Source: Snuella lapsa
GTDB lineage: Bacteria > Bacteroidota > Bacteroidia > Flavobacteriales > Flavobacteriaceae
Direction: 5' to 3'
DNA length: 64,000 nt
Assembly: GCF_039539345.1 (NCBI RefSeq)
Contig: NZ_BAABCY010000086.1
Location: 115,164-179,163, forward strand
Both the position numbers and the translations under genes were made by a program. Below the pieces are notes generated by a model. The model had not been told where the DNA came from. It saw nothing but the letters and a program-made list of their open reading frames with translations, and ran no database searches. Below, one piece after another: positions 1 to 8,304 of this stretch (positions are counted from its first letter, which is position 1; each line of letters begins with the position of its first letter).

Positions 1-965
1 CTGTGCCCATTAAGTCCATTTATACCAGCTTCTTTAAGCATGGTTTCAAAGGTTTCTTTAAGGTTGTCGTTCTCTAAAGTAAAGGTTGCATTCATTGTAG
101 AACGGTCTGCTTTAGATGCAAAACCTTTAAACAATGGGTTTAAGTCTATTTCAGAATAAATTAAGCTGGCTTTTTTATTGTTAATTTCTTCAATAGCTTT
201 AACACCTCCAAGGTTTTTTAACCACTCTAAGGTTAGCATTGACACATAAACAGCGAATACAGGAGGTGTATTAAACATACTACCACTACCTATATGCTTT
301 TTGTAATCCATCATCGAAGGAATTTGTCGAGATACTTTCCCTAAAATATCTTCTTTAATAACTACAAGAGTTGTACCTGCTGGCCCCATATTTTTTTGGG
401 CTCCTGCATATATTAAATCGAATTGAGAAAAGTCAAGCTGACGTGAAAATATATCACTACTCATATCGCATACCATAGGGACGTCGCATTTAGGAAACGA
501 CTTTAATTGTGTACCAAAAATGGTGTTGTTAGAGGTACAGTGAAAATAATCTAAATCCGATGGAACTTCAAACCCTTTAGGAATGTAGTTAAAGTTGGCA
601 TCTTTAGAAGAAGCTACTTCTTGTATATCTCCAAACAATTTGGCTTCCTGTAATGCTTTGTTGCTCCAAGTTCCTGTATTTAAATAGCCTGCTTTATTTT
701 CTAATAAATTATACGCTACTGCTAAAAATTGTGTGCTCGCACCACCCTGTAAGAATAAAGCTTTGTACCCTTTACCTTCTAAGCCAAGAAGTTCCAAAGC
801 CAAAGTTCTTGCTTTTTCCATTACATCAACAAAAGGCTTGCTTCTGTGTGAAATTTCAATAAGCGATAAGCCACTATTGTCGAAATCGACAACAGCTTGT
901 GAAGCTTTTAATAATACCTCTGGGGGTAAAATACATGGTCCTGCGCTAAAGTTGTGTTTTTTCAT
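1..965 (-). CDS. serC: Phosphoserine aminotransferase, N-terminal 321 residues (cut by window edge)
   Basis: PLP-dependent aminotransferase of serine biosynthesis that converts 3-phosphohydroxypyruvate plus glutamate to phosphoserine. The minus-strand reading frame opens with MKKHNFSAGP, the typical SerC start, and continues with LQGGAS (phosphate/PLP contact region) and AGAQKNMGPAG, which holds the Schiff-base lysine. The C-terminus lies beyond base 1, so the gene is partial only because of the window edge. A LuxC-like reductase gene follows upstream on the same strand, 73 bp away. Identification is firm; the missing end cannot be judged. Confidence 0.95.
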   Translation of the reverse strand, partial: MKKHNFSAGPCILPPEVLLKASQAVVDFDNSGLSLIEISHRSKPFVDVMEKARTLALELLGLEGKGYKALFLQGGASTQFLAVAYNLLENKAGYLNTGTWSNKALQEAKLFGDIQEVASSKDANFNYIPKGFEVPSDLDYFHCTSNNTIFGTQLKSFPKCDVPMVCDMSSDIFSRQLDFSQFDLIYAGAQKNMGPAGTTLVVIKEDILGKVSRQIPSMMDYKKHIGSGSMFNTPPVFAVYVSMLTLEWLKNLGGVKAIEEINNKKASLIYSEIDLNPLFKGFASKADRSTMNATFTLENDNLKETFETMLKEAGINGLNGH

Positions 966-1038
966 TTGTGTTGTTGAATTTAAAGATACAAAGTTGCTAA
1001 TTAATTAGGTATTAAGCGTTGTAAAATCAATAATTTTT

Positions 1039-2100
1039 TTATTGAATTGATAATAAAAATTCAATAGAATCGACACCATCTGCATAATCCCAAAGTTGGG
1101 GTTTTTGTGAAGCTCCAAAAGGAATTTCATTTTCGACGAATCCATCGGATACAATACACTGAATTTGTTGTGCTTCGCTTTTCAGTTTTTCCCTTAATTG
1201 AATTGGACTATCGTAGTACTCATAAAATACAGTAGCTATGGGCGATGCATAACTAGCATCTTCTTTAATCATTAAAAAGCCGTTTTCGAGCATATTGAAT
1301 TCACTCATTAAGTAAACTGCTTTATTATAATCGTAATTATTGGCATATTTCGCCCCTTCAATAATGGGGTGCCAATGGTACATGGCTTTAAAAAAAGCAT
1401 CGAAGTTGTAGTCTATGGGAACAAACAGTTTGGATACGTTTCTACATCCAAGGCCATAGTATCTAAAAATGTCTTCGGAGAGCTTTTTAAGATCCTCTTC
1501 AAGCTCGTCACCAGTTAAAACAGCTACTGAATTCCTGCTATTCCTTATGATTGATGGTTTGTTTTTAAAGTAATATTCAAAATAACGAGCCGTATTGTTA
1601 CTTCCTGTGGCTATAACAGCATCAAAACCATTAATTTCACTATCTATAAACGTTATGCGTTCTTTAAAACCTGGGTTTATGTATTCTAAATATTTGCTCA
1701 AATAGGGTAGTAGCTGTTTGTCGTTTGCGGATTGCTTAACAAGTACTTTGTGGCCACATATTAATACAGATAGAAAATCATGAAATCCAACCAAAGGAAT
1801 GTTCCCCGCCATGATAATTGCAATGGTTTTAGGAGAACGTTCATCAATTTGGTATACACTAAGCCATTTTTTTAAATTAGATTCGGTAAGGGCTTCGTGC
1901 CAACTTTTAATCGCATAAGTAATGTTCTCTTGGGTAAACCAGCCGTTGTGTTCTTTAGCTAATTTTAATTGGTGCTTGAAGCCGTCAAAAAACAAATCGT
2001 TATGTTCAATATTATCTTTTTTTTCGATAACTTCATTAGAAAATTGACCTAAAAAATCTCCTAATTTTACAAAAGCATCAATTCTTTGCTGTAAATTCAT
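1039..2100 (-). CDS. Acyl-CoA reductase, LuxC-like
   Basis: 353-residue protein of the aldehyde-dehydrogenase-like LuxC/acyl-CoA reductase group, which reduces acyl-CoA or acyl thioesters with NADPH. Visible features are the AIIMAGNIPLVGFHDFL segment (nucleotide-binding region), VIATGSNNTARYFEYYF, and YYGLGCRNVSKLFVP, whose Cys is in the position expected for the catalytic thiol. It lies between serC (same strand) and a divergent dicluster ferredoxin. From memory this trio is a recurrent flavobacterial neighbourhood, but the physiological substrate is not evident from sequence. A -7-like box (TAACTTTG) lies about 45 bp upstream of the ATG. Confidence 0.85.
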   Translation of the reverse strand: MNLQQRIDAFVKLGDFLGQFSNEVIEKKDNIEHNDLFFDGFKHQLKLAKEHNGWFTQENITYAIKSWHEALTESNLKKWLSVYQIDERSPKTIAIIMAGNIPLVGFHDFLSVLICGHKVLVKQSANDKQLLPYLSKYLEYINPGFKERITFIDSEINGFDAVIATGSNNTARYFEYYFKNKPSIIRNSRNSVAVLTGDELEEDLKKLSEDIFRYYGLGCRNVSKLFVPIDYNFDAFFKAMYHWHPIIEGAKYANNYDYNKAVYLMSEFNMLENGFLMIKEDASYASPIATVFYEYYDSPIQLREKLKSEAQQIQCIVSDGFVENEIPFGASQKPQLWDYADGVDSIEFLLSIQ

Positions 2101-2143
2101 TCTGTATTTGGTTATGTACGGTTTTGGCGTTATTTTTGCTTTG

Positions 2144-2151
2144 CAAAGTTA
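2144..2151 (-). promoter_or_regulatory. Probable -7 box (TAACTTTG) of the acyl-CoA reductase gene
   Basis: Exact match to the Bacteroidota -7 consensus TAnnTTTG on the minus strand, 44 bp before the ATG at 2100. No well-spaced TTG -33 element is obvious. Divergent from the box at 2249-2256. Confidence 0.5.
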
Positions 2152-2248
2152 GAAAAATGTGACAAACGATTTTTTTTAAATAGCTTTTTGTTAGCAGGTT
2201 TTTTAAATAAATTTCAAAGCATAAGACGCTAGTTTGTTCACATTTTTT

Positions 2249-2256
2249 TAGTTTTG
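2249..2256 (+). promoter_or_regulatory. Probable -7 box (TAGTTTTG) of the ferredoxin gene
   Basis: Exact TAnnTTTG match 31 bp upstream of the ferredoxin ATG at 2287. With the box at 2144-2151 it makes a divergent promoter pair in the 186-bp gap. No clear TTG at -33 spacing. Confidence 0.5.
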
Positions 2257-2286
2257 ACAAAATCTATTTAACAAGAAACAAATGCT

Positions 2287-2640
2287 ATGGCAATTATAAT
2301 AACAGACGAGTGTATAAATTGTGGGGCTTGTGAGCCGGAATGTCCTAATACGGCAATATATGAAGGTGCAGACGATTGGCGCTATAAAGATGGTACCAGT
2401 TTAAACGGAAAAGTTGTTTTAACCAATGGTACCGAGGTAGACGCCGATGAACCACAAGAACCTATAAGTGACGAAATTTACTATATTGTTCCAGATAAAT
2501 GTACGGAGTGTAAAGGTTTTCATGATGAACCACAATGTGCAGCTGTTTGTCCCGTAGATTGTTGTGTTCCTGATGAAGATCACGTTGAAACTGAAGAAGA
2601 ACTACTGGGAAAACAACGTTTTATGCATCCTGAAGGATAA
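2287..2640 (+). CDS. 4Fe-4S dicluster ferredoxin
   Basis: 117-residue ferredoxin of the bacterial 2[4Fe-4S] type with a long insert between the clusters. The N-terminal motif CINCGACEPECP gives three spaced Cys plus CP. The second cluster is formed by CTECKGFHDEPQCAAVCP followed by DCC. The acidic C-terminal tail is usual for soluble electron carriers. It probably supplies electrons to a redox partner; the divergent LuxC-like reductase is a candidate but this is inference. The ATG at 2287 follows an A-rich stretch, normal for this phylum, where Shine-Dalgarno sequences are rare. Confidence 0.93.
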   Translation: MAIIITDECINCGACEPECPNTAIYEGADDWRYKDGTSLNGKVVLTNGTEVDADEPQEPISDEIYYIVPDKCTECKGFHDEPQCAAVCPVDCCVPDEDHVETEEELLGKQRFMHPEG

Positions 2641-2667
2641 TAGAAATTATCAATATTAAATAACTGA

Positions 2668-2698
2668 CAAATCCTGGGCATTAGCTCGGGATTTGTTG
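2668..2698 (+). terminator. Hairpin terminator after ferredoxin
   Basis: CAAATCC at 2668-2674 pairs with GGATTTG at 2689-2695, followed by TTGTT. It lies 28 bp after the ferredoxin stop codon. Confidence 0.6.
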
Positions 2699-2790
2699 TT
2701 AATAGCCTATTACCTTTTACAAAATAGTATTAGCCAAGGTGGCTTTTGTTTTCTTTTACTGGTTGGTGATGGCGAATAATTCTTATTTTT

Positions 2791-4173
2791 ATGGTACTCG
2801 ATTACCAACTAAAGCCTTTAACCGTGAAGAAAAACTATATTTGCCAATCAGTTTTGTTTATAATGATTTGGTTTTATGCAACCGGTCAGACCACGAGTCA
2901 TCATTCAAAAACTCCAAACATATTATGTATTCTTGTTGATGATTTGGGCTATGGCGATTTATCTATTCAAGGAGCTACCGATATGCAAACACCCAACATA
3001 GATAACTTAGCCCGCCAAGGACTTACCTTTACAAATTTTTATGCTAATAGTACGGTTTGTTCTCCTAGTAGAGCGGCTCTATTGTCTGGAAAATATCCAG
3101 ATATGGTAGGAGTCCCCGGAGTTATAAGACAAGTTTCCAAAGATTCTTGGGGGAACCTTACAGATAATTCGTTATTAATATCGGAAGTGCTAAAAAGCAA
3201 AGGCTACCAAACTGCCATCATTGGAAAATGGCATTTGGGGCTAGGAAATCCAGATACTCCCAACGATAAAGGTTTTGATTACTTTAAAGGCTTTTTGGGT
3301 GATATGATGGATGATTATTGGACCCACAGGAGGGGAGGTATTAATTGGATGCGAGACAATGAAAAAGAGATCGACCCTAAAGGACATGCAACCGACATTT
3401 TTACAAATTGGGCTATTGACTACTTAAATGATCGAAAAGATGATGAAGCACCTTTTTTCATGTACCTTGCTTATAATGCTCCCCATTTTCCAATTCAGCC
3501 GCCTAAAGAATGGTTGGATAAAGTTTTTGACCGCGAGCCTAATATATCAGAGAAGAGAGCCAAAAATGTTGCTCTTATAGAGCATCTTGATTTTAATATA
3601 GGAAGCATAATGCAGTCTTTAAAAGAGAATGGTCTTGACGATAACACTTTAGTCGTATTTACATCGGATAACGGAGGAGCGCTTTGGTATGCGCAAAGCA
3701 ATGGTGATTTACGTGGGGGTAAGCAAGACATGTATGAGGGAGGCATTCGTGTTCCGACTTACTTCTACTGGAAAAACAAAATTGCTCCCAATACAAAAAC
3801 AAACAGTTTTGCCATGCTTATGGATCTTTTCCCTACATTTTGCGAAATAGCAGGAACACAGTTACCCAAGGGAATTGATGGCATCAGTATTCTGCCTACA
3901 CTGTTAGGCAACTCACAAGAAACAGACAATCGTTATGTCTATTGGGTAAGGCGAGAGGGCGGTAAATATGGAGGCCAAGCCTATTATGCTGCACGTTACA
4001 AGGATTTTAAAATAGTGCAAAATACCCCTTTCGAACCTATTCAACTCTTTAACATTAAAAATGATGAGCATGAAACTCAACCACTAAACACTTCAGAACT
4101 AGAAGTTTATAAAAAATTAAAAACCGAACTTCAGGAACATATTAGAAAAACTGGAGGCATTCCTTGGCAGTAA
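2791..4173 (+). CDS. Secreted sulfatase (arylsulfatase family)
   Basis: Type I sulfatase (alkaline phosphatase superfamily) that hydrolyses sulfate esters, probably in the periplasm. Metal ligands DD (residues 50-51 of VDDLGYGD), the formylglycine motif CSPSR at Cys90, GKWHLG, and TSDNGG (D293, N294) are all present, so it looks catalytically complete and cysteine-type. The ATG at 2791 gives an 11-residue extension before a good signal peptide. The in-frame GTG at 2824 would start directly at (M)KKNYICQSVLF and may be the true start. It stands alone: no SusC/SusD pair and no maturase adjoin it. The substrate cannot be told from sequence; marine relatives act on sulfated polysaccharides. Confidence 0.9.
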   Translation: MVLDYQLKPLTVKKNYICQSVLFIMIWFYATGQTTSHHSKTPNILCILVDDLGYGDLSIQGATDMQTPNIDNLARQGLTFTNFYANSTVCSPSRAALLSGKYPDMVGVPGVIRQVSKDSWGNLTDNSLLISEVLKSKGYQTAIIGKWHLGLGNPDTPNDKGFDYFKGFLGDMMDDYWTHRRGGINWMRDNEKEIDPKGHATDIFTNWAIDYLNDRKDDEAPFFMYLAYNAPHFPIQPPKEWLDKVFDREPNISEKRAKNVALIEHLDFNIGSIMQSLKENGLDDNTLVVFTSDNGGALWYAQSNGDLRGGKQDMYEGGIRVPTYFYWKNKIAPNTKTNSFAMLMDLFPTFCEIAGTQLPKGIDGISILPTLLGNSQETDNRYVYWVRREGGKYGGQAYYAARYKDFKIVQNTPFEPIQLFNIKNDEHETQPLNTSELEVYKKLKTELQEHIRKTGGIPWQ

Positions 4174-4255
4174 GACCAATTCATCTTTAAATTTACCCGC
4201 ATAACAAGCATCTTTTGTACTATACATTATTTTCCTTCGGGCAAATTAAAAATCG

Positions 4256-4295
4256 TATCATTTAAATATGGATGTGTCCATTTTAACGAATGATA
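4256..4295. promoter_or_regulatory. Nested dyad upstream of the small membrane protein gene
   Basis: ATGGA/TCCAT with a TGTG loop (4268-4281) is nested inside TATCATT (4256-4262) and AATGATA (4289-4295). It ends 16 bp before the TACATTTG box, so it covers the position expected for -33. Could be an operator; function unknown. Confidence 0.3.
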
Positions 4296-4311
4296 TATAG
4301 TTACATTTGTG

Positions 4312-4319
4312 TTTAAAAA
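4312..4319 (+). promoter_or_regulatory. Probable -7 box (TACATTTG)
   Basis: Exact TAnnTTTG match 47 bp upstream of the ATG at 4367. It would drive the small membrane protein gene and perhaps ettA. Confidence 0.45.
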
Positions 4320-4366
4320 TACGATATTTGCTTTTTGACTAACTATCATAAAATAAAATTAAGATT

Positions 4367-4549
4367 ATGGCAATGAATAAAAACGCGGTATTAGCATGGG
4401 CTACCTGGATAATGATATTTGTAGGACTCGCTTTAATTGCTCTGGGGGCATTTAGGTACGACGAAGTAGCAGGATGGGGTTTTGCAGCAGTAGGTTTTGG
4501 CTTTTTTGCCAATGCATGGGTGTTTAATGCTTTGAAAGGACGTGTATAA
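4367..4549 (+). CDS. Small two-helix membrane protein (CAL67264-like)
   Basis: 60 residues. Two hydrophobic segments (about 8-27 and 34-54) are separated by a short FRYDEVAGWG turn, ending in LKGRV. From memory it resembles a small conserved flavobacterial membrane family (CAL67264 type) with no known function. It sits 53 bp upstream of ettA on the same strand and may be co-transcribed with it. The start is supported by the A-rich leader and by a probable promoter 47 bp upstream. Confidence 0.7.
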   Translation: MAMNKNAVLAWATWIMIFVGLALIALGAFRYDEVAGWGFAAVGFGFFANAWVFNALKGRV

Positions 4550-4602
4550 AAGCACAGTCAGCTAATAGCTAAATCTAAAATCAATAAAAGTTTTACAAAC
4601 AA

Positions 4603-6294
4603 ATGAGTGACGACAAGAAAGTAATTTTTTCGATGTCTGGATTAACCAAGACATTTCAGGGTGCCAATACACCCGTATTAAAGAATATTTATTTAAGCTT
4701 TTTCTATGGGGCTAAAATAGGGATTTTAGGTCTTAATGGTTCTGGTAAGTCTACCCTTTTAAAAATTATAGCGGGTGTAGATAAAAATTATCAAGGAGAT
4801 GTTGTATTTCTCCAGGATTACTCTGTAGGCTATCTGGAACAAGAGCCTAAACTGGACGATAATAAAACCGTGTTGGAAGTTGTAAAGGAAGGAGCTGCCG
4901 AAACAGTAGCCATTCTGGATGAATACAATAAAATAAATGATATGTTTGGCTTAGAAGAAGTCTATAGCGATCCAGATAAAATGGAAAAGCTTATGAACAG
5001 ACAGGCCGAACTTCAAGATCAGATAGATGCTGCCAACGCCTGGGAGTTAGATACCAAGCTGGAAATAGCAATGGACGCATTACGCACCCCTGAAGGCGAT
5101 AAAAAGATTGGAGTGCTTTCTGGAGGAGAACGCCGTCGGGTGGCCTTATGCCGTTTGTTATTACAAGAACCCGATGTATTATTGTTAGATGAGCCAACCA
5201 ACCATTTGGATGCCGAATCGGTACATTGGTTGGAGCACCATTTAGCGCAGTATAAAGGAACAGTAATCGCTGTAACCCACGATAGGTACTTTTTAGATAA
5301 TGTTGCAGGTTGGATTTTGGAGTTAGACAGAGGAGAAGGTATCCCTTGGAAAGGCAACTATTCTTCATGGCTAGATCAAAAGTCAAAGCGTATGGCACAA
5401 GAAGGAAAAGCAGCTTCCAAGCGTCAGAAAACTTTAGAACGCGAGTTGGAGTGGGTGCGTCAAGGAGCTAAAGGACGCCAAACAAAACAAAAAGCACGTT
5501 TAAAAAATTATGACAAGCTTTTAAGTCAGGATCAGAAGCAATTAGATGAAAAATTGGAAATCTATATTCCCAATGGGCCGCGCTTAGGTACTAATGTTAT
5601 TGAAGCTACTGGTGTAAGTAAAGCTTACGGGGACAAGCTCTTGTATGAGGATTTAAACTTTAATTTACCACAGGCTGGCATCGTTGGGGTTATAGGGCCT
5701 AATGGCGCAGGAAAAACTACTATTTTCAGAATGATTATGGGAGAGGAAACGCCTGATAAAGGCCAGTTTAACGTTGGAGACACAGCTAAAATTGCCTATG
5801 TAGACCAAAGCCATTCCAATATCGATCCAGAAAAAACCATTTGGCAAAACTTTAGTGACGAACAAGAATTGGTAATGATGGGAGGAAAGCAGGTAAACTC
5901 AAGAGCCTATTTAAGCCGTTTTAACTTTAGTGGCAGTGAGCAAAATAAAAAGGTAAAATTATTGTCGGGAGGAGAACGCAATAGACTCCATTTAGCCATG
6001 ACGCTTAAAGAAGAAGGTAACGTATTACTTTTAGATGAGCCAACCAACGACCTTGATGTAAACACCTTAAGAGCCTTAGAAGAAGGTTTGGAAAATTTTG
6101 CTGGTTGTGCTGTCGTTATATCGCACGACAGATGGTTTTTAGATAGAATCTGTACCCATATATTAGCTTTTGAAGGTGATAGCCAAGTATACTTCTTTGA
6201 GGGTAGTTTTTCAGATTACGAAGAAAACAAAAAGAAACGCCTTGGTGGCGACTTAATGCCAAAACGAATTAAGTATAAAAAATTAGTTCGGTAA
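4603..6294 (+). CDS. ettA: Energy-dependent translational throttle protein EttA (ABC-F ATPase)
   Basis: 563 residues, close to the roughly 555 of E. coli EttA. Two ABC ATPase domains without membrane segments: Walker A GLNGSGKST (43-51) and GPNGAGKTT (365-373), signatures LSGGERRR and LSGGERNR, Walker B regions LLLDEPTNHLD and LLLDEPTNDLD. EttA binds the ribosomal E site and gates the first peptide bond according to the ATP/ADP ratio. The N-terminus (FSMSGLTKTFQG) and the tail RIKYKKLVR are EttA-like rather than Uup- or YheS-like. Followed by a hairpin terminator shared with a convergent small gene. Confidence 0.95.
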   Translation: MSDDKKVIFSMSGLTKTFQGANTPVLKNIYLSFFYGAKIGILGLNGSGKSTLLKIIAGVDKNYQGDVVFLQDYSVGYLEQEPKLDDNKTVLEVVKEGAAETVAILDEYNKINDMFGLEEVYSDPDKMEKLMNRQAELQDQIDAANAWELDTKLEIAMDALRTPEGDKKIGVLSGGERRRVALCRLLLQEPDVLLLDEPTNHLDAESVHWLEHHLAQYKGTVIAVTHDRYFLDNVAGWILELDRGEGIPWKGNYSSWLDQKSKRMAQEGKAASKRQKTLERELEWVRQGAKGRQTKQKARLKNYDKLLSQDQKQLDEKLEIYIPNGPRLGTNVIEATGVSKAYGDKLLYEDLNFNLPQAGIVGVIGPNGAGKTTIFRMIMGEETPDKGQFNVGDTAKIAYVDQSHSNIDPEKTIWQNFSDEQELVMMGGKQVNSRAYLSRFNFSGSEQNKKVKLLSGGERNRLHLAMTLKEEGNVLLLDEPTNDLDVNTLRALEEGLENFAGCAVVISHDRWFLDRICTHILAFEGDSQVYFFEGSFSDYEENKKKRLGGDLMPKRIKYKKLVR

Positions 6295-6303
6295 AACAAT
6301 CCT

Positions 6304-6333
6304 AAAACGCCTGCTTTAATCGGGCGTTTTTAA
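6304..6333. terminator. Terminator between ettA and the convergent small gene
   Basis: AAAACGCC (6304-6311) pairs with GGCGTTTT (6323-6330) and runs into T-rich sequence; A-rich on the other side, so it can work in both directions. Confidence 0.75.
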
Positions 6334-6572
6334 TTATTGTCATACATATGGCCTTCAGTAAAATCCCTGTACGTTTTATTATCGTCGTCAGACTGAAGGT
6401 TGCTAATATTGTTCAGGCGTTCATTCTCCTTTTTTAATTTATACGATTTCCTAACACCAAGAATCAATAAAATCAGAAAAAAAACAACCACTATCGACAG
6501 TATTGTAACAATTTCTTTTTGTGTTACCAAAGGAATTATTAGTGAAATAAAAAGTTTGAGAATAAAAAACAT
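6330..6572 (-). CDS. Small membrane protein with cytoplasmic coiled tail
   Basis: 80 residues: hydrophobic N-terminus (about 1-15), a strong transmembrane helix around residues 21-38 (VTILSIVVVFFLILLILGV), then a basic KSYKLKKENERLNN stretch that could form a short coiled coil, and an acidic tail ending GHMYDNN. Orthologue-like sequences seem common in Flavobacteriaceae from memory, but no function is known. A near-ideal flavobacterial promoter lies just upstream (6602-6631, minus), which supports that the gene is real. Confidence 0.65.
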   Translation of the reverse strand: MFFILKLFISLIIPLVTQKEIVTILSIVVVFFLILLILGVRKSYKLKKENERLNNISNLQSDDDNKTYRDFTEGHMYDNN

Positions 6573-6926
6573 AGGTTGTTCTTTTTGGGTAAATACTAGT
6601 TCAAAGATACCATTTTTTATTCACAAAACAACTAAAAATACTACAACAACTTGGTATTAGGCAAGTTTTAAATCAATGACATTGTTGTACTTACATCTTT
6701 TTGTATAGGTTTACCACTAAATTTCAAACCCCTTTTAAGCTTCATAATACATGTATTTGCTTCATTACTAACATGTAAGCAAAGCTTTACGTAAATAATT
6801 TATAAAGCTGTAACATTACATTCGTTTTATGTACAAATAATTAAAGCAATATTAATTTATATATTGATAATTTTTAACGAAATTGCTTAACTAAAAATTT
6901 TTTATTCAACTTAAAACCGCAAAGAA
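6573..6926. other. 354-bp non-coding region upstream of the AAA+ gene block
   Basis: Contains the minus-strand promoter at 6602-6631. Further right it holds a dyad, TTTGCTT (6756-6762) with AAGCAAA (6777-6783), overlapping two copies of ACATGTA (6750-6755 and 6771-6777). No exact TAnnTTTG box was found on the plus strand, so the promoter of the downstream block remains unidentified. No ORF seen. Confidence 0.6.
6602..6631 (-). promoter_or_regulatory. Flavobacterial promoter, TTG-N19-TATCTTTG
   Basis: On the minus strand, TTG (6631-6629), a 19-bp spacer and TATCTTTG (6609-6602) match the Bacteroidota -33/-7 arrangement. It lies 30 bp upstream of the 80-aa gene's ATG. Confidence 0.65.
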
Positions 6927-8267
6927 ATGTCAGACGATTTTGATTTATTGGAAACAAGTTCTAACGAAAAAACTGAAAAAGTAGATGTCAATTGGGGAAA
7001 GGCTATTGACACTATGAAATCTAAATTGTCTCAAGAGGACGATCCAGAAGTAAGGCAAAAAATATTAAATGCTACATTGGACGATGTAGTGCACATGGCG
7101 GAAAAGGACAGGACGACCCTATTGGATGCTATAAAGGATCTCACCGATTATCAGGAAGAAGTAGGCATTATTTTTGAAAAATTCTCCTCACTTAATGCAA
7201 CAGAACAAAAAGTAATTGACGATGCCCAAAAAGCCCTTGAGCGTGCAAGAATAGAATTAGAAGATGCCGAAAATAAACCAGACACTTGGTGGAACAACCT
7301 TTGGGGGAGGAAAAGTAAAATTAAGAATGCTCAAGAAGCGTTAAAAGAAGCCGAAAAAGTAAGGGCTGCTGCCGATAACAAAGCAAAGGCTATGTTTCAG
7401 GAACGTATTGAAAAGGCAGATATTCAGACACTATTAAGTGAATTGTCGTATAAAAGTCAAGCAGCTGTTAGTCGCTTAAAGGATAGAGAGGTAGAAATTA
7501 AAGAGGTTGAAGATAAACTGCAGGATGCTATTGTTGAAGCAACCAAAAACCACACAAAGGCATTAGAGAAGAAAAAAGAAGTTGAGGATAAGTTAGAGGA
7601 ACAGTATGCCCTTTTAAAACAAGCCCGTCAAGAACTGGAAGACATTGCTGATAAACAATCGGCAGAATACGCTCAAGCCGTAGGCAAAGTAACAGCATTA
7701 GAACAAAAAGTAGAAGAGCTTGAAGGATTAAAGAATGCCTATACCACATTAGCAGCAAGTAAGGACAGTTTTGTACACAAGCACAACTTAACCATTAAAG
7801 TACTTACATCGCTACGTAGCAATTTACAAACGCACCGAGCAAAGCTAAAGAGTGACACTGAAGAGCGTCTTAAATACTACGATGGTTATGTAGTTGCTTT
7901 AAAAGCACGTACAGACCAAGAATTTGCTGCTATCTTAGAACATTTAGGCGTTAAAACAGACGAGCATATTGGAGAAACCTTAGCCTCTATGCATACTGCT
8001 AGCGCCAAGGCCCGTCAAGAAATGATGGATAATATACCCGTTCATGAAAAAGTAATGCAAGGCGTATATAGTAGCTATGCTGAAGCTTTACAGGAAATTA
8101 GGGCTAAAGACAGTGATATCCAGAAGAACTTTGCCGAGCGTTACGGTATCGATATGAAAGAGATTTTTGAAGATTACTATAAGGCAGACCCCAATAAAGC
8201 TGCTGATGGAGTTACCCCAGAAGAAAAGCCAAAGTCTGAAACAAATGAAGAAGACTTATTAAGCTAA
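6927..8267 (+). CDS. Long coiled-coil protein heading the AAA+ block (unknown function)
   Basis: 446 residues, no signal peptide and no membrane helix, strongly charged and predicted mostly helical. Heptad-like stretches run from about residue 85 to 285 (for example ALERARIELEDAE, VEDKLEEQYALLKQ). A short tryptophan-rich break, DTWWNNLWGRK, near residue 120 is distinctive. The C-terminus is acidic. I do not recognise the family; it loosely recalls TelA/PspA-type helical proteins in composition only. It is first in a block of genes separated by short gaps, 37 bp before the next, so it is probably a scaffold or filament partner of the AAA+ ATPase. This role is inference. Confidence 0.8.
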   Translation: MSDDFDLLETSSNEKTEKVDVNWGKAIDTMKSKLSQEDDPEVRQKILNATLDDVVHMAEKDRTTLLDAIKDLTDYQEEVGIIFEKFSSLNATEQKVIDDAQKALERARIELEDAENKPDTWWNNLWGRKSKIKNAQEALKEAEKVRAAADNKAKAMFQERIEKADIQTLLSELSYKSQAAVSRLKDREVEIKEVEDKLQDAIVEATKNHTKALEKKKEVEDKLEEQYALLKQARQELEDIADKQSAEYAQAVGKVTALEQKVEELEGLKNAYTTLAASKDSFVHKHNLTIKVLTSLRSNLQTHRAKLKSDTEERLKYYDGYVVALKARTDQEFAAILEHLGVKTDEHIGETLASMHTASAKARQEMMDNIPVHEKVMQGVYSSYAEALQEIRAKDSDIQKNFAERYGIDMKEIFEDYYKADPNKAADGVTPEEKPKSETNEEDLLS

Positions 8268-8304
8268 AACTTAGTTAGGCTTATTACCGTTTTAAATATA
8301 ATAC

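Noticed and set aside
653..1008. Two plus-strand ORFs opposite serC
   Set aside because: They lie antisense to the well-recognised serC frame and have no protein-like features.
2739..2939. 66-codon ORF at the sulfatase start
   Set aside because: It overlaps the sulfatase signal peptide in another frame and lacks any family likeness.
6927..8267. Assignment of the coiled-coil protein to TelA or PspA families
   Set aside because: Only helical composition is shared; no diagnostic segment recognised, so it was left unnamed.
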